DNA from: Sporisorium sorghi
Lineage: Eukaryota > Basidiomycota > Ustilaginomycetes > Ustilaginales > Ustilaginaceae
Length of the DNA: 64,000 nt
Direction: 5' to 3'
Assembly (NCBI GenBank): GCA_023212695.1
Contig: JALCCG010000065.1
Coordinates: forward strand, 1 to 64,000
Numbering within the stretch: the first letter of the stretch is position 1; the number at the start of each line of letters is the position of its first letter. Position numbers and translations under genes: made by a program. The notes below the pieces were generated by a model that made no database searches, was not told the DNA's origin, and saw nothing but the letters and a program-made list of their open reading frames with translations. Below are positions 1-10,700 of this stretch, one piece after another.

Positions 1-51
1 GAAAATTTCTCCATGTCAGAGAAATATAGTGGAGCTGCTGCCTGAAAATTC

Positions 52-140
52 CAAAATTGCAAAAATCCACAAAATTGTGAAAATCCACCGGCCCTGAGGG
101 CTGTCCAAAATTGCGAAAATCCACCGGCCCTCAGAGCCGG
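52..140. repeat. 18/36-bp direct repeats with GC-rich hairpin arms
   Basis: An AT-rich word of the form CAAAATTGnnAAAATCCA starts at 52, 70 and 106, so the first two copies are 18 bp apart and the last two 36 bp apart. The second and third copies are each followed by a short CCGGCCCT-containing inverted repeat (about 87-103 and 123-140) that could fold into a hairpin. The origin is not recognised; it could be the edge of a transposable element or a local minisatellite. A CACGTGA box lies nearby at about 171-177. Confidence 0.7.
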
Positions 141-223
141 TCAGTTCCACACCTACGTGAATTTCACATCCACGTGATACACGTTAAATGTGGTTGACTG
201 AATTTTCGCTCTCCAGAATCAAC

Positions 224-239
224 TTTTTTTTTTTTTTTT
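224..239. repeat. poly(T) tract, T16
   Basis: Uninterrupted run of 16 T in the region upstream of the Fun30-like gene. Apart from this tract and the repeats at 52-140, bases 1-618 show no supported gene. Open frames there are short and have no recognisable composition. Confidence 0.9.
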
Positions 240-618
240 CTCACCAAAAAAAGTCCGCTGACAGATCCGAGTTGCAGCACCGACAATGGCATCGGCAGCG
301 TATGGCAGCGTATGGCAGCGTTTCATTTTCAAGGCACACTAGCGCTAACTATCGGACAATTCACCGAAACAAGAAAAAGAAAGTCGAGAGTCCGTCGGAG
401 AGGCCGCCACAGAGAGAGAAAGTGGCTTCTTTGTCAATGTGGAATCGCGTCGTGATGAAGGAAGAGCAAAGTTGCTGATTAGATAGACACTTTTAACTTC
501 CAGCTTTGAACATATCACACTCTCGTTGACGAGTCTTGTCAGCATCGAAAAGCAAGCACCGAGAGCAGCACGCAGCCTGCAGCACAACCACGTCTACTAC
601 AAACCCACGCATCCGCAT

Positions 619-3600
619 ATGCCGAATGGTCTTCACAGCGACGATTCGATCGAGCCTGCTACCCCACCAAAGCAGCGTCTGGCAGACATAACTTCATCAG
701 CACCACGCATACTGTGCCTTGATTCCAGTCCCATCATCCCTTCGCCCGCACGCTCAACCCTCGCAGCTACGTCCACCATGTCCGAGCACAGCTTTCGCTC
801 GGCCATGAATGCCGGCAACGGCTCTTCTATGAGTCGCACCACTTTTACTTCTCCCACCAAGCAAAGCGCCAACGGTCATCATCACTCGAGCTCAAACGGG
901 ACCACTTCCTTTCGATCCAGCCTCGAACAATTCAGATATGGTGCTAGCAGCGGCGCCTCCAACGCCAAGCGACAGGTCGCCGCGTCCGATAAGAGCTCCG
1001 ACCTGAGCGAGCCCGAATCGTCTTCAGAAGAAGAACGCAAACCCAAAAAGCGCCGTTTGGTTCGAGGAGGTGGCGCCGCACCTTCGAGGTCACGCGAACC
1101 ATCAGAAGAGCCACAGAGCAATCGTCCCGCCAAGAAGATCTTCCAAGTGGAGGATGACGACGACCACGACGACAGCGTACAAGAGATCCCGCCTCCCCTC
1201 GCACGACAGTCTTCTACCCTCTCAGCAACGTCCAACAAGTCAGCCTCAACAACATCCGCTACCACGACATCAGCTAGCTCCACTGTTCCTGCATCGCTCT
1301 CAGAAACAGATCTCAAGGAAAAGGCAAGATCCATCATCCACGGCAGGCCCTTCCTCGAGCCCAAACGCGTCCTCGCAGCTTTGCGTCAGACTCGCGGCGA
1401 CGCTGTCAAAGCTGTGCAGCTGCTCACAAGCAGACCCAGCGTCGTCACCACCAAGACCGTGCCCCTCAAACCCGTCAGCAACGGCATCCAGCGTCCTGCG
1501 CATACCTCCCTCGTGTCCCGACCAGCACACAATGGCGCCTCTCAAACACTCAAGCAGCAGTCCATCTCCAGCAACCCAAGTTCGAGAGCATCGACGCCTG
1601 CGATGTCACGCGCTCCTTCCCAAGCCACTTCATCCCACCCAGCTGCCTCCAAGAAGCCCTCTCGCGAGACGGTCGAGATCAGCTCGGACGATGACGACTC
1701 GGACGGTCAGGACCGCGAGGAAAAGGAAGAACGCGCCGCTGTCAACTGGTTCAATACCGCCGATGCTAATGCGCTCATGGACACCACCAACTGCAGCGCT
1801 CAGCAGGCCCAGACCATCATCGACCTGCGTCCCTTCAAGGATGCCGACGACATCGAAGACAAGCTCGGCAGCAAGTCGGCCAAGGGCGTCACCCCTAGGC
1901 TCTTCCACCAGTGCAAGGACCTCATGGCTGGATACTACGAGGTCGACGAGGTGCTCGCCAGATGCGAGAAGATCGGACGCGAGCTCAGCGAGGCCATGGC
2001 TTCTTGGTTGCCCGAAGCTGGCCAGACGACGTCTCGCCTCGCTTCGCCCGCAGTCAATGCGTCCGTTGCAGGGTCTCGCGAGGGAACGCCAGCCAGCACT
2101 CTCAACTTGTCTTCCATTCAGAAGGGCGGCTCCTCCACCGACAAGTACTACCTCGAGGAGCAACCCAAGCTGCTGGCCGAAGGTGTCAAGCTCAAGGACT
2201 ACCAGCTTGTCGGCGTCAACTGGCTCCACCTGCTCTACCGCAAGAAGACGAGCTGCATCCTTGCCGACGAGATGGGTCTCGGCAAGACCGCGCAGGTCAT
2301 CTCTCTCTTTGCGCAGTTGAAGGACATGGGCATCCGCGGTCCGCATCTAGTCGTTGCGCCGAGCTCGGTCCTCGAGAACTGGGACCGCGAGTTCCGCTTC
2401 TTTGCCCCCTCAATCAACGTGCGCAAGTACTACGGCAGCATGAAGGACCGCGTCGAGCTCCGAGAAGAGCTCGCCGAAGACCCGGACCTCGAAGTCATCC
2501 TCACCACCTACGACATGGCAGCAGGTGGGCCGCAGGATCACAGCTTCCTGCGCAAGTTCGGACGACGCGGCTGTGGTCGCAACGAATGCAAGCATGGCTG
2601 CGACCAGCAAGGCTGTCGAGCCGGTGGCTTCGAGGTGTGCGTCTTTGACGAGGGCCACATGCTCAAGAACCGCAAGTCGCAAAAATACGAAAAGTTGCTC
2701 AAGCTCAAATCGCGCTGGCGCCTCCTGCTCACGGGCACGCCACTCCAGAACAACCTGCAGGAGCTCGTCTCGCTGCTCAACTTTATCATGCCCGAGTACT
2801 TTTCCGACGCCGAAGAGGCGCTCGCTGCCATCTTCAAGGTCAAGGCGGGAGGACAGCAGAACCAGCTCTCCAAGCAACGCGTCGATCGCGCCAAAAAGAT
2901 GATGCATCCGTTTGTGCTGCGACGCCTCAAGGATAAGGTGTTGACCGATCTTACGACCAAGACGATCCGCGTCGAGTACTGCGATATGACGCCGGCGCAG
3001 CGCAAGATCTACTCGCAGGCTGTGGCGAGGACCAAGCGCGTTGCTGCGGCCGAAGCTGAAGCTGCTGATGCGGCTGCCACAGCGACTGCGCGCAAGAAGG
3101 CGGTGACGAGCTCGAACAAGGAGAGCGGGCACGTGCTCATGGAGCTGCGCAAGGCGGCCAACCATCCGTTGCTCTCCCGAAGGCTCTTCGATGAGGCCAA
3201 GATCGATGCCCTGGCTCGAGACCTGATGAAGGAGCCCGAATATGCAGACATGAACTTCGAGCATGTCAAGGAAGATCTGCGCATCAACACGGACGCCAAT
3301 CTCTCGTTCTCCGCACAGTCGTATCCGGGCACACGCAAGCACGTACTCCCACCTGCCGAGTGGATGAACTCGGGCAAGGTGCAAGCGCTTCAGCGGCTCA
3401 TCCCCGAGATCCAAGCCAAGGGCGACCGCATCCTCATCTTTAGCCAGTTCACCATGGTGCTCGAAATCCTCTGCGTGTGCCTCGAGCACATGGGTGTCAA
3501 GTACGTCGGGTTCACCGGCTCGACGCAGGTCGAAGACCGCCAGGTGCTCGTCGACCAGTTCACCAACGACCCGTCCATCACCGTATTCCTCCTCTCGACC

Positions 3601-3957
3601 AAAGCGGGCGGGCTGGGCATCAACCTCATCGCCGCCAACTGGGTCATTCTGTTCGACCAAGACTTCAACCCGCACAACGACAAGCAGGCCGCCGACCGCT
3701 CCTACCGCATGGGCCAGACCAAGCCCGTCACCGTCATCAAGCTGCTCAGCCGCGGCACCATCGATGAAGACATTCATGCGCTCGGCGAGCGCAAGCTCGA
3801 GCTGGCCGACCGCGTCTCGGGCGAAGACGACACCGAGTCCGACGAGGCAGAGCAGAAGAAGGTCGCTCAGACCTTGCTGGCTAAGCTGCGCGAGGCGGCG
3901 TCGCCGGATATTCAAGAGATCAGCGATGACGAGGACGATGCCAAGCCGGCATCGTGA
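619..3957 (+). CDS. FUN30: Fun30/SMARCAD1-family SNF2 chromatin-remodelling ATPase
   Basis: An ATP-dependent chromatin remodeler of 1112 residues, expected in the nucleus and, by family, linked to heterochromatin silencing and resection of broken DNA. The frame is open from a TTG at 526, but the first ATG is at 619 (MPNGLHSDD), which I chose. The N-terminal third is Ser-rich and disordered, with a CUE/UBA-like helical patch at about residues 230-275. The helicase core has motif I DEMGLGKT (about 550), motif II as DEGH rather than DEAH (about 677), which is typical of the Fun30/Etl1 branch, GTPLQNN (about 705), and motifs V-VI with STKAGGLGIN and RSYRMGQ (about 990-1035). Odd: a cysteine-rich insertion of about 20 residues just before motif II (genomic about 2567-2626, Cx4Cx3Cx4C). 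No intron is visible. The gene is convergent with sid2 across about 760 bp. Confidence 0.93.
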   Translation: MPNGLHSDDSIEPATPPKQRLADITSSAPRILCLDSSPIIPSPARSTLAATSTMSEHSFRSAMNAGNGSSMSRTTFTSPTKQSANGHHHSSSNGTTSFRSSLEQFRYGASSGASNAKRQVAASDKSSDLSEPESSSEEERKPKKRRLVRGGGAAPSRSREPSEEPQSNRPAKKIFQVEDDDDHDDSVQEIPPPLARQSSTLSATSNKSASTTSATTTSASSTVPASLSETDLKEKARSIIHGRPFLEPKRVLAALRQTRGDAVKAVQLLTSRPSVVTTKTVPLKPVSNGIQRPAHTSLVSRPAHNGASQTLKQQSISSNPSSRASTPAMSRAPSQATSSHPAASKKPSRETVEISSDDDDSDGQDREEKEERAAVNWFNTADANALMDTTNCSAQQAQTIIDLRPFKDADDIEDKLGSKSAKGVTPRLFHQCKDLMAGYYEVDEVLARCEKIGRELSEAMASWLPEAGQTTSRLASPAVNASVAGSREGTPASTLNLSSIQKGGSSTDKYYLEEQPKLLAEGVKLKDYQLVGVNWLHLLYRKKTSCILADEMGLGKTAQVISLFAQLKDMGIRGPHLVVAPSSVLENWDREFRFFAPSINVRKYYGSMKDRVELREELAEDPDLEVILTTYDMAAGGPQDHSFLRKFGRRGCGRNECKHGCDQQGCRAGGFEVCVFDEGHMLKNRKSQKYEKLLKLKSRWRLLLTGTPLQNNLQELVSLLNFIMPEYFSDAEEALAAIFKVKAGGQQNQLSKQRVDRAKKMMHPFVLRRLKDKVLTDLTTKTIRVEYCDMTPAQRKIYSQAVARTKRVAAAEAEAADAAATATARKKAVTSSNKESGHVLMELRKAANHPLLSRRLFDEAKIDALARDLMKEPEYADMNFEHVKEDLRINTDANLSFSAQSYPGTRKHVLPPAEWMNSGKVQALQRLIPEIQAKGDRILIFSQFTMVLEILCVCLEHMGVKYVGFTGSTQVEDRQVLVDQFTNDPSITVFLLSTKAGGLGINLIAANWVILFDQDFNPHNDKQAADRSYRMGQTKPVTVIKLLSRGTIDEDIHALGERKLELADRVSGEDDTESDEAEQKKVAQTLLAKLREAASPDIQEISDDEDDAKPAS

Positions 3958-4120
3958 TCCGCACGGCATTTGCTATCAATTATCTCGATGTAATGTATTC
4001 ATTTACTTGTTTGCACGGCCTATTGATGAGTACATGGATGCCTGCATAAGCGCAAATCAGGATCGAGTCGGATTGACGACGTTGACGACGCTCGAGAGTT
4101 GGGCCCGTTTGGAGTGCGCG

Positions 4121-4153
4121 CCTGATGCGAAACCTGATGCGAAACCTGATGCG
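4121..4153. repeat. 12-bp tandem repeat, 2.75 units
   Basis: The unit CCTGATGCGAAA is repeated head to tail almost three times in the spacer between the convergent Fun30-like and sid2 genes. No gene is supported anywhere in 3958-4719. Confidence 0.85.
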
Positions 4154-4237
4154 GATCACATCGTTGTAGACAAGCTGGTCGAAAGGTGCCACCCGATGAT
4201 AGGCGTAAAGATACCAGCAACACCACCGATTGACGTG

Positions 4238-4347
4238 GTCGAGGCGAGCGTATCAGCCAATCTTTGGGGCACGACGAGACGATCGCCTCAATCAATCTTC
4301 GAGCCTCGTCGAGGCGAGCGTTTTGGACGATCTTTGGGCCACAACGA
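4238..4347. repeat. imperfect 40-bp direct repeat, two copies
   Basis: The copies at 4238-4277 and 4308-4347 share GTCGAGGCGAGCG followed, after 10 variable bases, by ATCTTTGGG and a CACRACGA-like end. They are offset by 70 bp. Both lie in the 3' spacer between two converging genes. No function is evident. Confidence 0.75.
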
Positions 4348-4719
4348 AGTAAGAGCTCTAAAAGCACGTTTCGTCGCTGCTACGCCAGGTCCACCTTCGA
4401 CAGCTTCATCTGCAGCCTTACAGCAGCCCCTTGCAGCGTCGACGGCAAGCTGCGCTGACGCATTTCGGAGCAGTGATCGTCAGGAATCTCTTTGGCGCTA
4501 CTTAACTGCCACGATGAGCAGTCGATAGAAGCTGAGCTGATGCACTCGAGAGCAGAAACTGGTGCACTCATTTTTTCGAAAGCGGCCCTACTTCACTAGC
4601 AGCAGACATGCTGGCATCGAAGACGATCGTACTGGTTTGATCTCGCACTGAAGTCTCTAGGGTTCGAAAGAATCTATTGTATGTACACAATTCGCTCCAT
4701 GTCCTCTCCTTCCTGAGCG

Positions 4720-7700
4720 CTACAGCCCGTCCAACATCTCCCTGACCAACTCCACCACCCGCTCCACCACACGTGGCAGCTCGCCTTCACCAACCACCGC
4801 AGTCTTGGCCTTGATCGCCACATCCACCCCTTGCTTCCCGAGTACGACATCCAGGTTGACATCGGGCTGCCAGATCGCCGCATGTTCGGCGACCGCTTTG
4901 GCCTTGCCACCTTGCTGAGAGTCGGTCTTTGAATACTCGAGCGGGTGCCCCAGATCCACGGGTCGCAGATCCACCTCTTCCTTTCCATCCCCATCCTGCT
5001 CGCCTCCGATCAGAATGTTGACAAACGTGTTGTAGCACGCCTTGTCCGTACCGAGCCCGGCCCAGCGATGCGCATCGACCAGATCGGTCTGTTCGAACTT
5101 CGCCCTTGTCTTCAATTCTCGCACGGCCGACTTGGCCTTCTCGAGCATCGAGGCACCTGCAAGCTGCAGAGGCAAGCAATTGAGCAGCGGACCTTGAACC
5201 TTCTCGACCGACTCAAAAGCCGCCGAGCGACCGAGCTGGTACAGTCCGAACACGGGTGACTTCGCGTTTGATCGCTCGGAAAGGACGGTCGACCATGCTG
5301 CAAGGACGATGGCTGGCAGCGTCAGGCCTGCCTTGCGGATCTTGCCGTCCAAGGTGGTATCGATGGTAATCGCGTTACGCTCGATGTGGAACGCTTCGAC
5401 ACCACTACCGGCGCCGGCTTTCCTCGACAACAGCCCTTCGCTCACCTTCTGAAGAGCCTGAGACCAGTATCTTTCCGCATCGGCCCTCGTCTGCTGTTGA
5501 TCCTCGACAACGTGCTCGACAGCCTCGATCCACTCGCTCAAGCTGACCAGCTCCCCACCGCCGTACAACGACCCAAAGTCGCGTACCAGCATCTCGATCG
5601 AGAACGCATCATACAGCACGTGGTGGAGCGAGAACACCGCCACGTCGCCTACAAGCGTAAGCTGCACCGGAGGCCTCGACAGATCCGCCCAACCTTCAGC
5701 CGCACGTCGATGAACCACCTCCTTTGCAGCCTCCTCCGCATCTCGCTGCTCCACCTGCACCTTGGCGAAGCCAGTGGCAATGGAATCGGCCTTGAGCACG
5801 ACCTGAGCAGCGCTTCCATCTTCTCCGAGCAGGAAGGCAGTCCGCAGGATCGGCTGCATCTGTCGCAGCTTGTGCCACGTCTGCTTGACTCTGTCCGCCT
5901 TGGCGCCAGGGAGACGATAAGCAAAGCTGAATCCTCCACCTCCCCGAGACTGCGCCCATGTGGCAAGCCACAGCTTTTGCCCGGCAAGGATGGGGAGAAC
6001 ACGCTCGATCTGGTCCGATTCGACACCCAAGCCTGCTGCGACCTGTTTCGCCAGCTGAGGCGACACTGTCGAAGTGCTCTTCACGTGGCCGTTACCATTG
6101 ACATGACCGTTGGCCTTGGCGCCATTCGCCTGAGACCGACCGGCGAGAATCCCCTCGATCGTCTCTCCTGCAACGATCTCGCCCATCCGCAGCTTCAGCC
6201 CAGCCTTTCTTGCCTGCGACGCAATGCGGATAGCAGAGATCGAGTCGAGACCAAGCAGTGACAGACGCGTGTTGCCATGCAGCTCGCTCTCGTCAACACC
6301 TGCGACTTGACTGATGATAGCAGCCAGCTTGCGCCCATCGTCGCTTAGAGGCTGCTGTGCACCGTTCGGCGAGACACCGTTCGTAGTCGATGTACTGTTG
6401 ACTTTGGAATCTTGAGCAAGATGCTGCGGGAAACGCACCTCACCAAAGACATCTGGCAGAGTCGAGATCGGGTCCTCGACACGAGTCGAAAGGTGCTGCA
6501 ACAATGCCTCGAGTCGATCCACCAGATCACCTAGCGCCTCTTTGTCGTAGCGCTCGCCATCCGCCTTGGCGACGATCGACATCTGTCTAGGCCCCTGCAC
6601 GAACGCGACATTGAGCGTGTACTGAGCCCGATCGTTACCGTTGTCAGGCAGCTCTATCGGATGCAACTTGCTGCCGGCGTCCTCGTCGTACGCCCTCTGA
6701 TAGTCAAAGAGCGCATCGAACAGCTGACCACGACCCAGCCGAGCTTGAACATCACGAAGAGCAGCACGTCGATGTGGCCGTCCAGCATCGTTGGCAGCTT
6801 GCAGCGCAGCCGCAACCTTGCTGACGGGCTCACCGAGCTCCTCGAATCGGATTCGAGTAGCCACAGTGTTAAATGCCGGTCCAACCGCAGTATCCGCCTC
6901 TGGCATCAAGTCCAACAACCCAAAAAGCTGGCCGAAGCAAACATCTCGAGTCTCGCTCTCGACAGCCAACAGCTTGCCAAAGGCAAGGTTGCACAGCACC
7001 TGCGGCGAAACACCCACAGCACGGCAACGAGCCTCGAGCTCCTGCGATGTCAATGCAAGCTGCTTCTCAATGAGCACAGCTGAGCCGCTGCGCTCGGTCG
7101 AACGTGGAGCAAGCAGCGTCGGCTGGAAGCCACCGAGAGCGTCGACCCAATGCTGCACATCTTCGTCCTGCGACAAGAGAGACGGCACCAACTGGTAGAA
7201 CGGCAAGCGCGTAGTCAGTCGTTGCTCATCGCCGACAATCAGAGCCTCCAGGTCTTCCAGCAGCTGCGGAAGCGAGCTGCCATCGTACAAAGCATGGTGA
7301 ATGCTGAGCATGACAGCGAGCTCGCCTCCTTGACCGCCCTTCGACCACAGATGAAGCGCATAGGGTGTGGTGCGGAAGGCTTGCTCATCTTCGAGAGACA
7401 TCTGGCCCTCGATCTTCTCCAAAGTTCGACCCTGGAAGCTACCAACGTTCTCAAAGATGCGAGGTTGCACCTGAGCATGGACTGCCTGCGCCCAAGGATG
7501 CTTGCCATCAACAGGATGGAACGTCGTCCTGAGGATGTCGAGGCGCACGACGAGCTTTTCCCAAGCTGCGGTGACCTGCTGAGACGACACGCCTTGGACC
7601 TCGAAAGCGTGGTGGTGGAAGTAGAGGCTGCCAGACGAGGCAAGCGACTGCGCGATCATACCGGCCTGCAATGGCGTGCACGGTAATACCGACTCGATCG

Positions 7701-10700
7701 AGTCCTTGGCGGACCACTTCCAGCTCTCATTCTCTGCGACAGAAGTGGTTTGCCTGACCCACTCTTCCAAGTCATCACTTCGCTCCTGAGAAGCAGCTTC
7801 AGCCGGTGACGAGCGATTCTGCTTCTCCGCTAGAGCAGCAATGTTGGGCGTGCTGAGCACGTCTGCCACAGTAAACGTGTAGCCAGCTGCACGAAGCTCC
7901 TTGACGAGACGAATGGCGGTAATCGAATCGATACCGAGGCGATGGAAGGACGTGTTCCGCGCAATCTGGTCTTGCGGAATGTCACAGAACTCTGAGACCA
8001 ACTTGCGCAGCTTCTGTTCCGACTCGCTCCAGGCCTGACTCGACATCGCACCCTCTCTCTTGGCGCCGAGCGAGCGCAGCAGAGAAGCGTCCATTCCTTC
8101 GTAGGCAGCAGTCAATGCCTTGTGATCGGTCTTGTTGTTGTGGGTTAAAGGCAGACCACGCGTGGTGACGATCCAGTGCGTGGGTACCATGTAGCCAGCC
8201 AGACGCTTGGCAGCTTCCTGCTCGAGTCGACTACACAGCTCGATCGCTTTGTCATCTTGACGAACGCCAATTTCACCCTTGTTGGAGTGCGAATCCGCGG
8301 CAGCAATGAACGCAACAAGCTGCTTCGTTCCCATCGACGGGTGTTTGAGGTACTGAACATCAGCATCATGGACACCAGACTGGGCAGACAAGACAGCCGC
8401 CACTTCGTCGAGCTCCATGCGCTGGCCGTTGACCTTGACTTGGCGGTCCGAACCGATACGGCCGAGACACTCGACTGTCCCGTCATGCAAGAAGCGGCCG
8501 AGATCGCCCGTTCGATAGACTCGAGTGCCGTCCTCCATGTAGACAAACTTTTCGGCCGTCAGCTCGTCACGACCGTAGTAGCAGTCGGCCAGTTGTGGTC
8601 CGCCAACAGCAAGTTCACCAATGGCACCTGAGGGCAAAATGCGTGTCGAGCCTTCCTCGAGCACAAACATCGACGACGCAGGATAGACGCGGCCGATCAA
8701 GTTTCGAGTAGCGCCCGTCTTGACCTGCCCGAGCGTGTTGCCGATCGTAGCTTCCGTTGGTCCCCAAGCGTTGATCAGGAGACGCTTGGCCTGGTTCCAC
8801 TCGTCGACAACGCGAGAGTCGATCACGTCACCTCCGCTCATGAGCCACTCGAGCTGGACATCCTCCGGGTGGACCGTGCCCGCAAGTGCAGCAGGAAGAT
8901 CGGCAATGGTAATGCCAAGGTGCTTGATTGAATGCGTCAAGTCTTCCAGCAGCTCCTGCTTGGGTGCAGTGCCGATGGAGAATCCGAGCGACAGCGGCAT
9001 GCACATCTCGATCAGGCAGACGTCGAAGCCGATGGAAGCGAGCTGCAGGAACCGAGACTTGCGCGAGAACGGAAGCATGCGCTCCCACGAGTACAGAGCG
9101 CCGGCCAGAGCACGCTGATTGATCTGCACGGCTTTTGGCTTGCCCGTCGATCCGGACGTGAAGAGCAAGTAGCACGGTGCATCGAGTGTCGGCGACGGAA
9201 GCTCCTGTCGCTCAGCAGGCGCTTCGACAATCTCTGCAAGATCAAGCACCTCGCAGGCAAAGCTTGAGAGGTTTTCCTTGGTGGATTGACTGGCCACGAC
9301 GGGACAGTCACCGACAGACTCGATCATGTACGACAGGCGCTCGGCTGGCAAAGTCGGATCAAGCGGCAAATATGCCTTGCCCGCCTTCCAGATGGCAAGG
9401 ATGGTAGCATAGAGCTCGGGCCCTTCCTTGTTCAGGTGGACGCCGACAAACGGACCGCTGAGGCCCACAAGGTGCAGAGCAATGTTGGTGCTCAGCGAGT
9501 CGAGCTCGGCGTACGATGTGACCTTTGGCGGCTCCTGCATCGACGAAGCAAAGGCCACGGCAGGAGCATCGGGGTCGTGTCGCACATGCTCGGCGAAACG
9601 GGCAATAATCGTCTCGCTCGTGCTGGTCGGTACGTAGCAGTCCTTGTTCAGGATGGACAGAGACCGATCGTCGATCGATTCGGCCTGCTTTGACCCAGTG
9701 ATTGCAGCAAGGATGTCGTCGTACTGAGACAGCATCAGCTTGGCCTGTCCAACAGGGAGCGATCGAGTGTCAATTGCGAGATGCAGGTTGACTGCATCGC
9801 CAATGGCACTGACCTCGAGGGCCAAAGGATAGTCTCTTTCCATCTGAGTATCGCCCTCCGAGAAACGATCTGGCTTCTGCGACGCCTCCGTCTGGCCTAG
9901 GTACGAGAACAGAGCCTCGAAAGGCGCTCGCGCGAGACCGAGCCAGCGCATCAGCTGCGGCAACGAGACATGCTGGTGCGGCAGGATAGAGTTCACAGCC
10001 TGGTGAGCTTGCTTGCAGAGGTCAGGCGATGCACCAGATTGGGCATCGGTCAAACGCAGCGGCACCGTCGTGACGCAAGGTCCATGGATAGACTCGACAC
10101 CGTCAACCGGAATGCTTCGGCCGGACAGAACGAGACCGAGAGTGACTTCGCTCTCCCCAACATAGAGGCCAAGGAGATGAGCGAACGCTGCCACCAAGAC
10201 AGACTGCACCGTCACCTTGCAGTTGCGGGCCGCCTTCTCCAACTGAGCGAAAGGGGTGCGGCAAGCGACCGTAAGCTCTTCTCCGCGGCTGACGTTGTGC
10301 TCTGGCCGCACCCCAGTCAAGTTGGGCACTTCGGTGAGCGAAAAGTCGGACAGCGTCTCGGTCCAGAACCGCTTGGCCTCCTCCTCCTTTGCCTCGCCGA
10401 CGATACAGCGTGTCGCAGCTTGGAAAGGCAAAGCAGGCTCATCGTGCGATTTGGCGGAAAGACGGTCGGAAGCCTCCTTGAGCAGCATGCGAATCGAGTC
10501 ACCGTCGTAGATGGCATGCGAGCAGGTCAGAGTGAGGACAGATGCGCCTCCTTCGCCCTGCCACAGCTTGAGCCGCAAAGCAGGCACAGTGCTGATGTTG
10601 GCGACGATATCCTTGGCTACACGAGCATGGTAGTCTGCAAGCTTCTCCGCCCTAGGGACAGGCTCGGAGTCAGTCGACCAACTAGAAGCCAAGGCGTCGG

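Noticed and set aside
526..618. Upstream extension of the Fun30-like frame
   Set aside because: It begins with TTG; the first ATG is at 619 and the extension has no conserved content.
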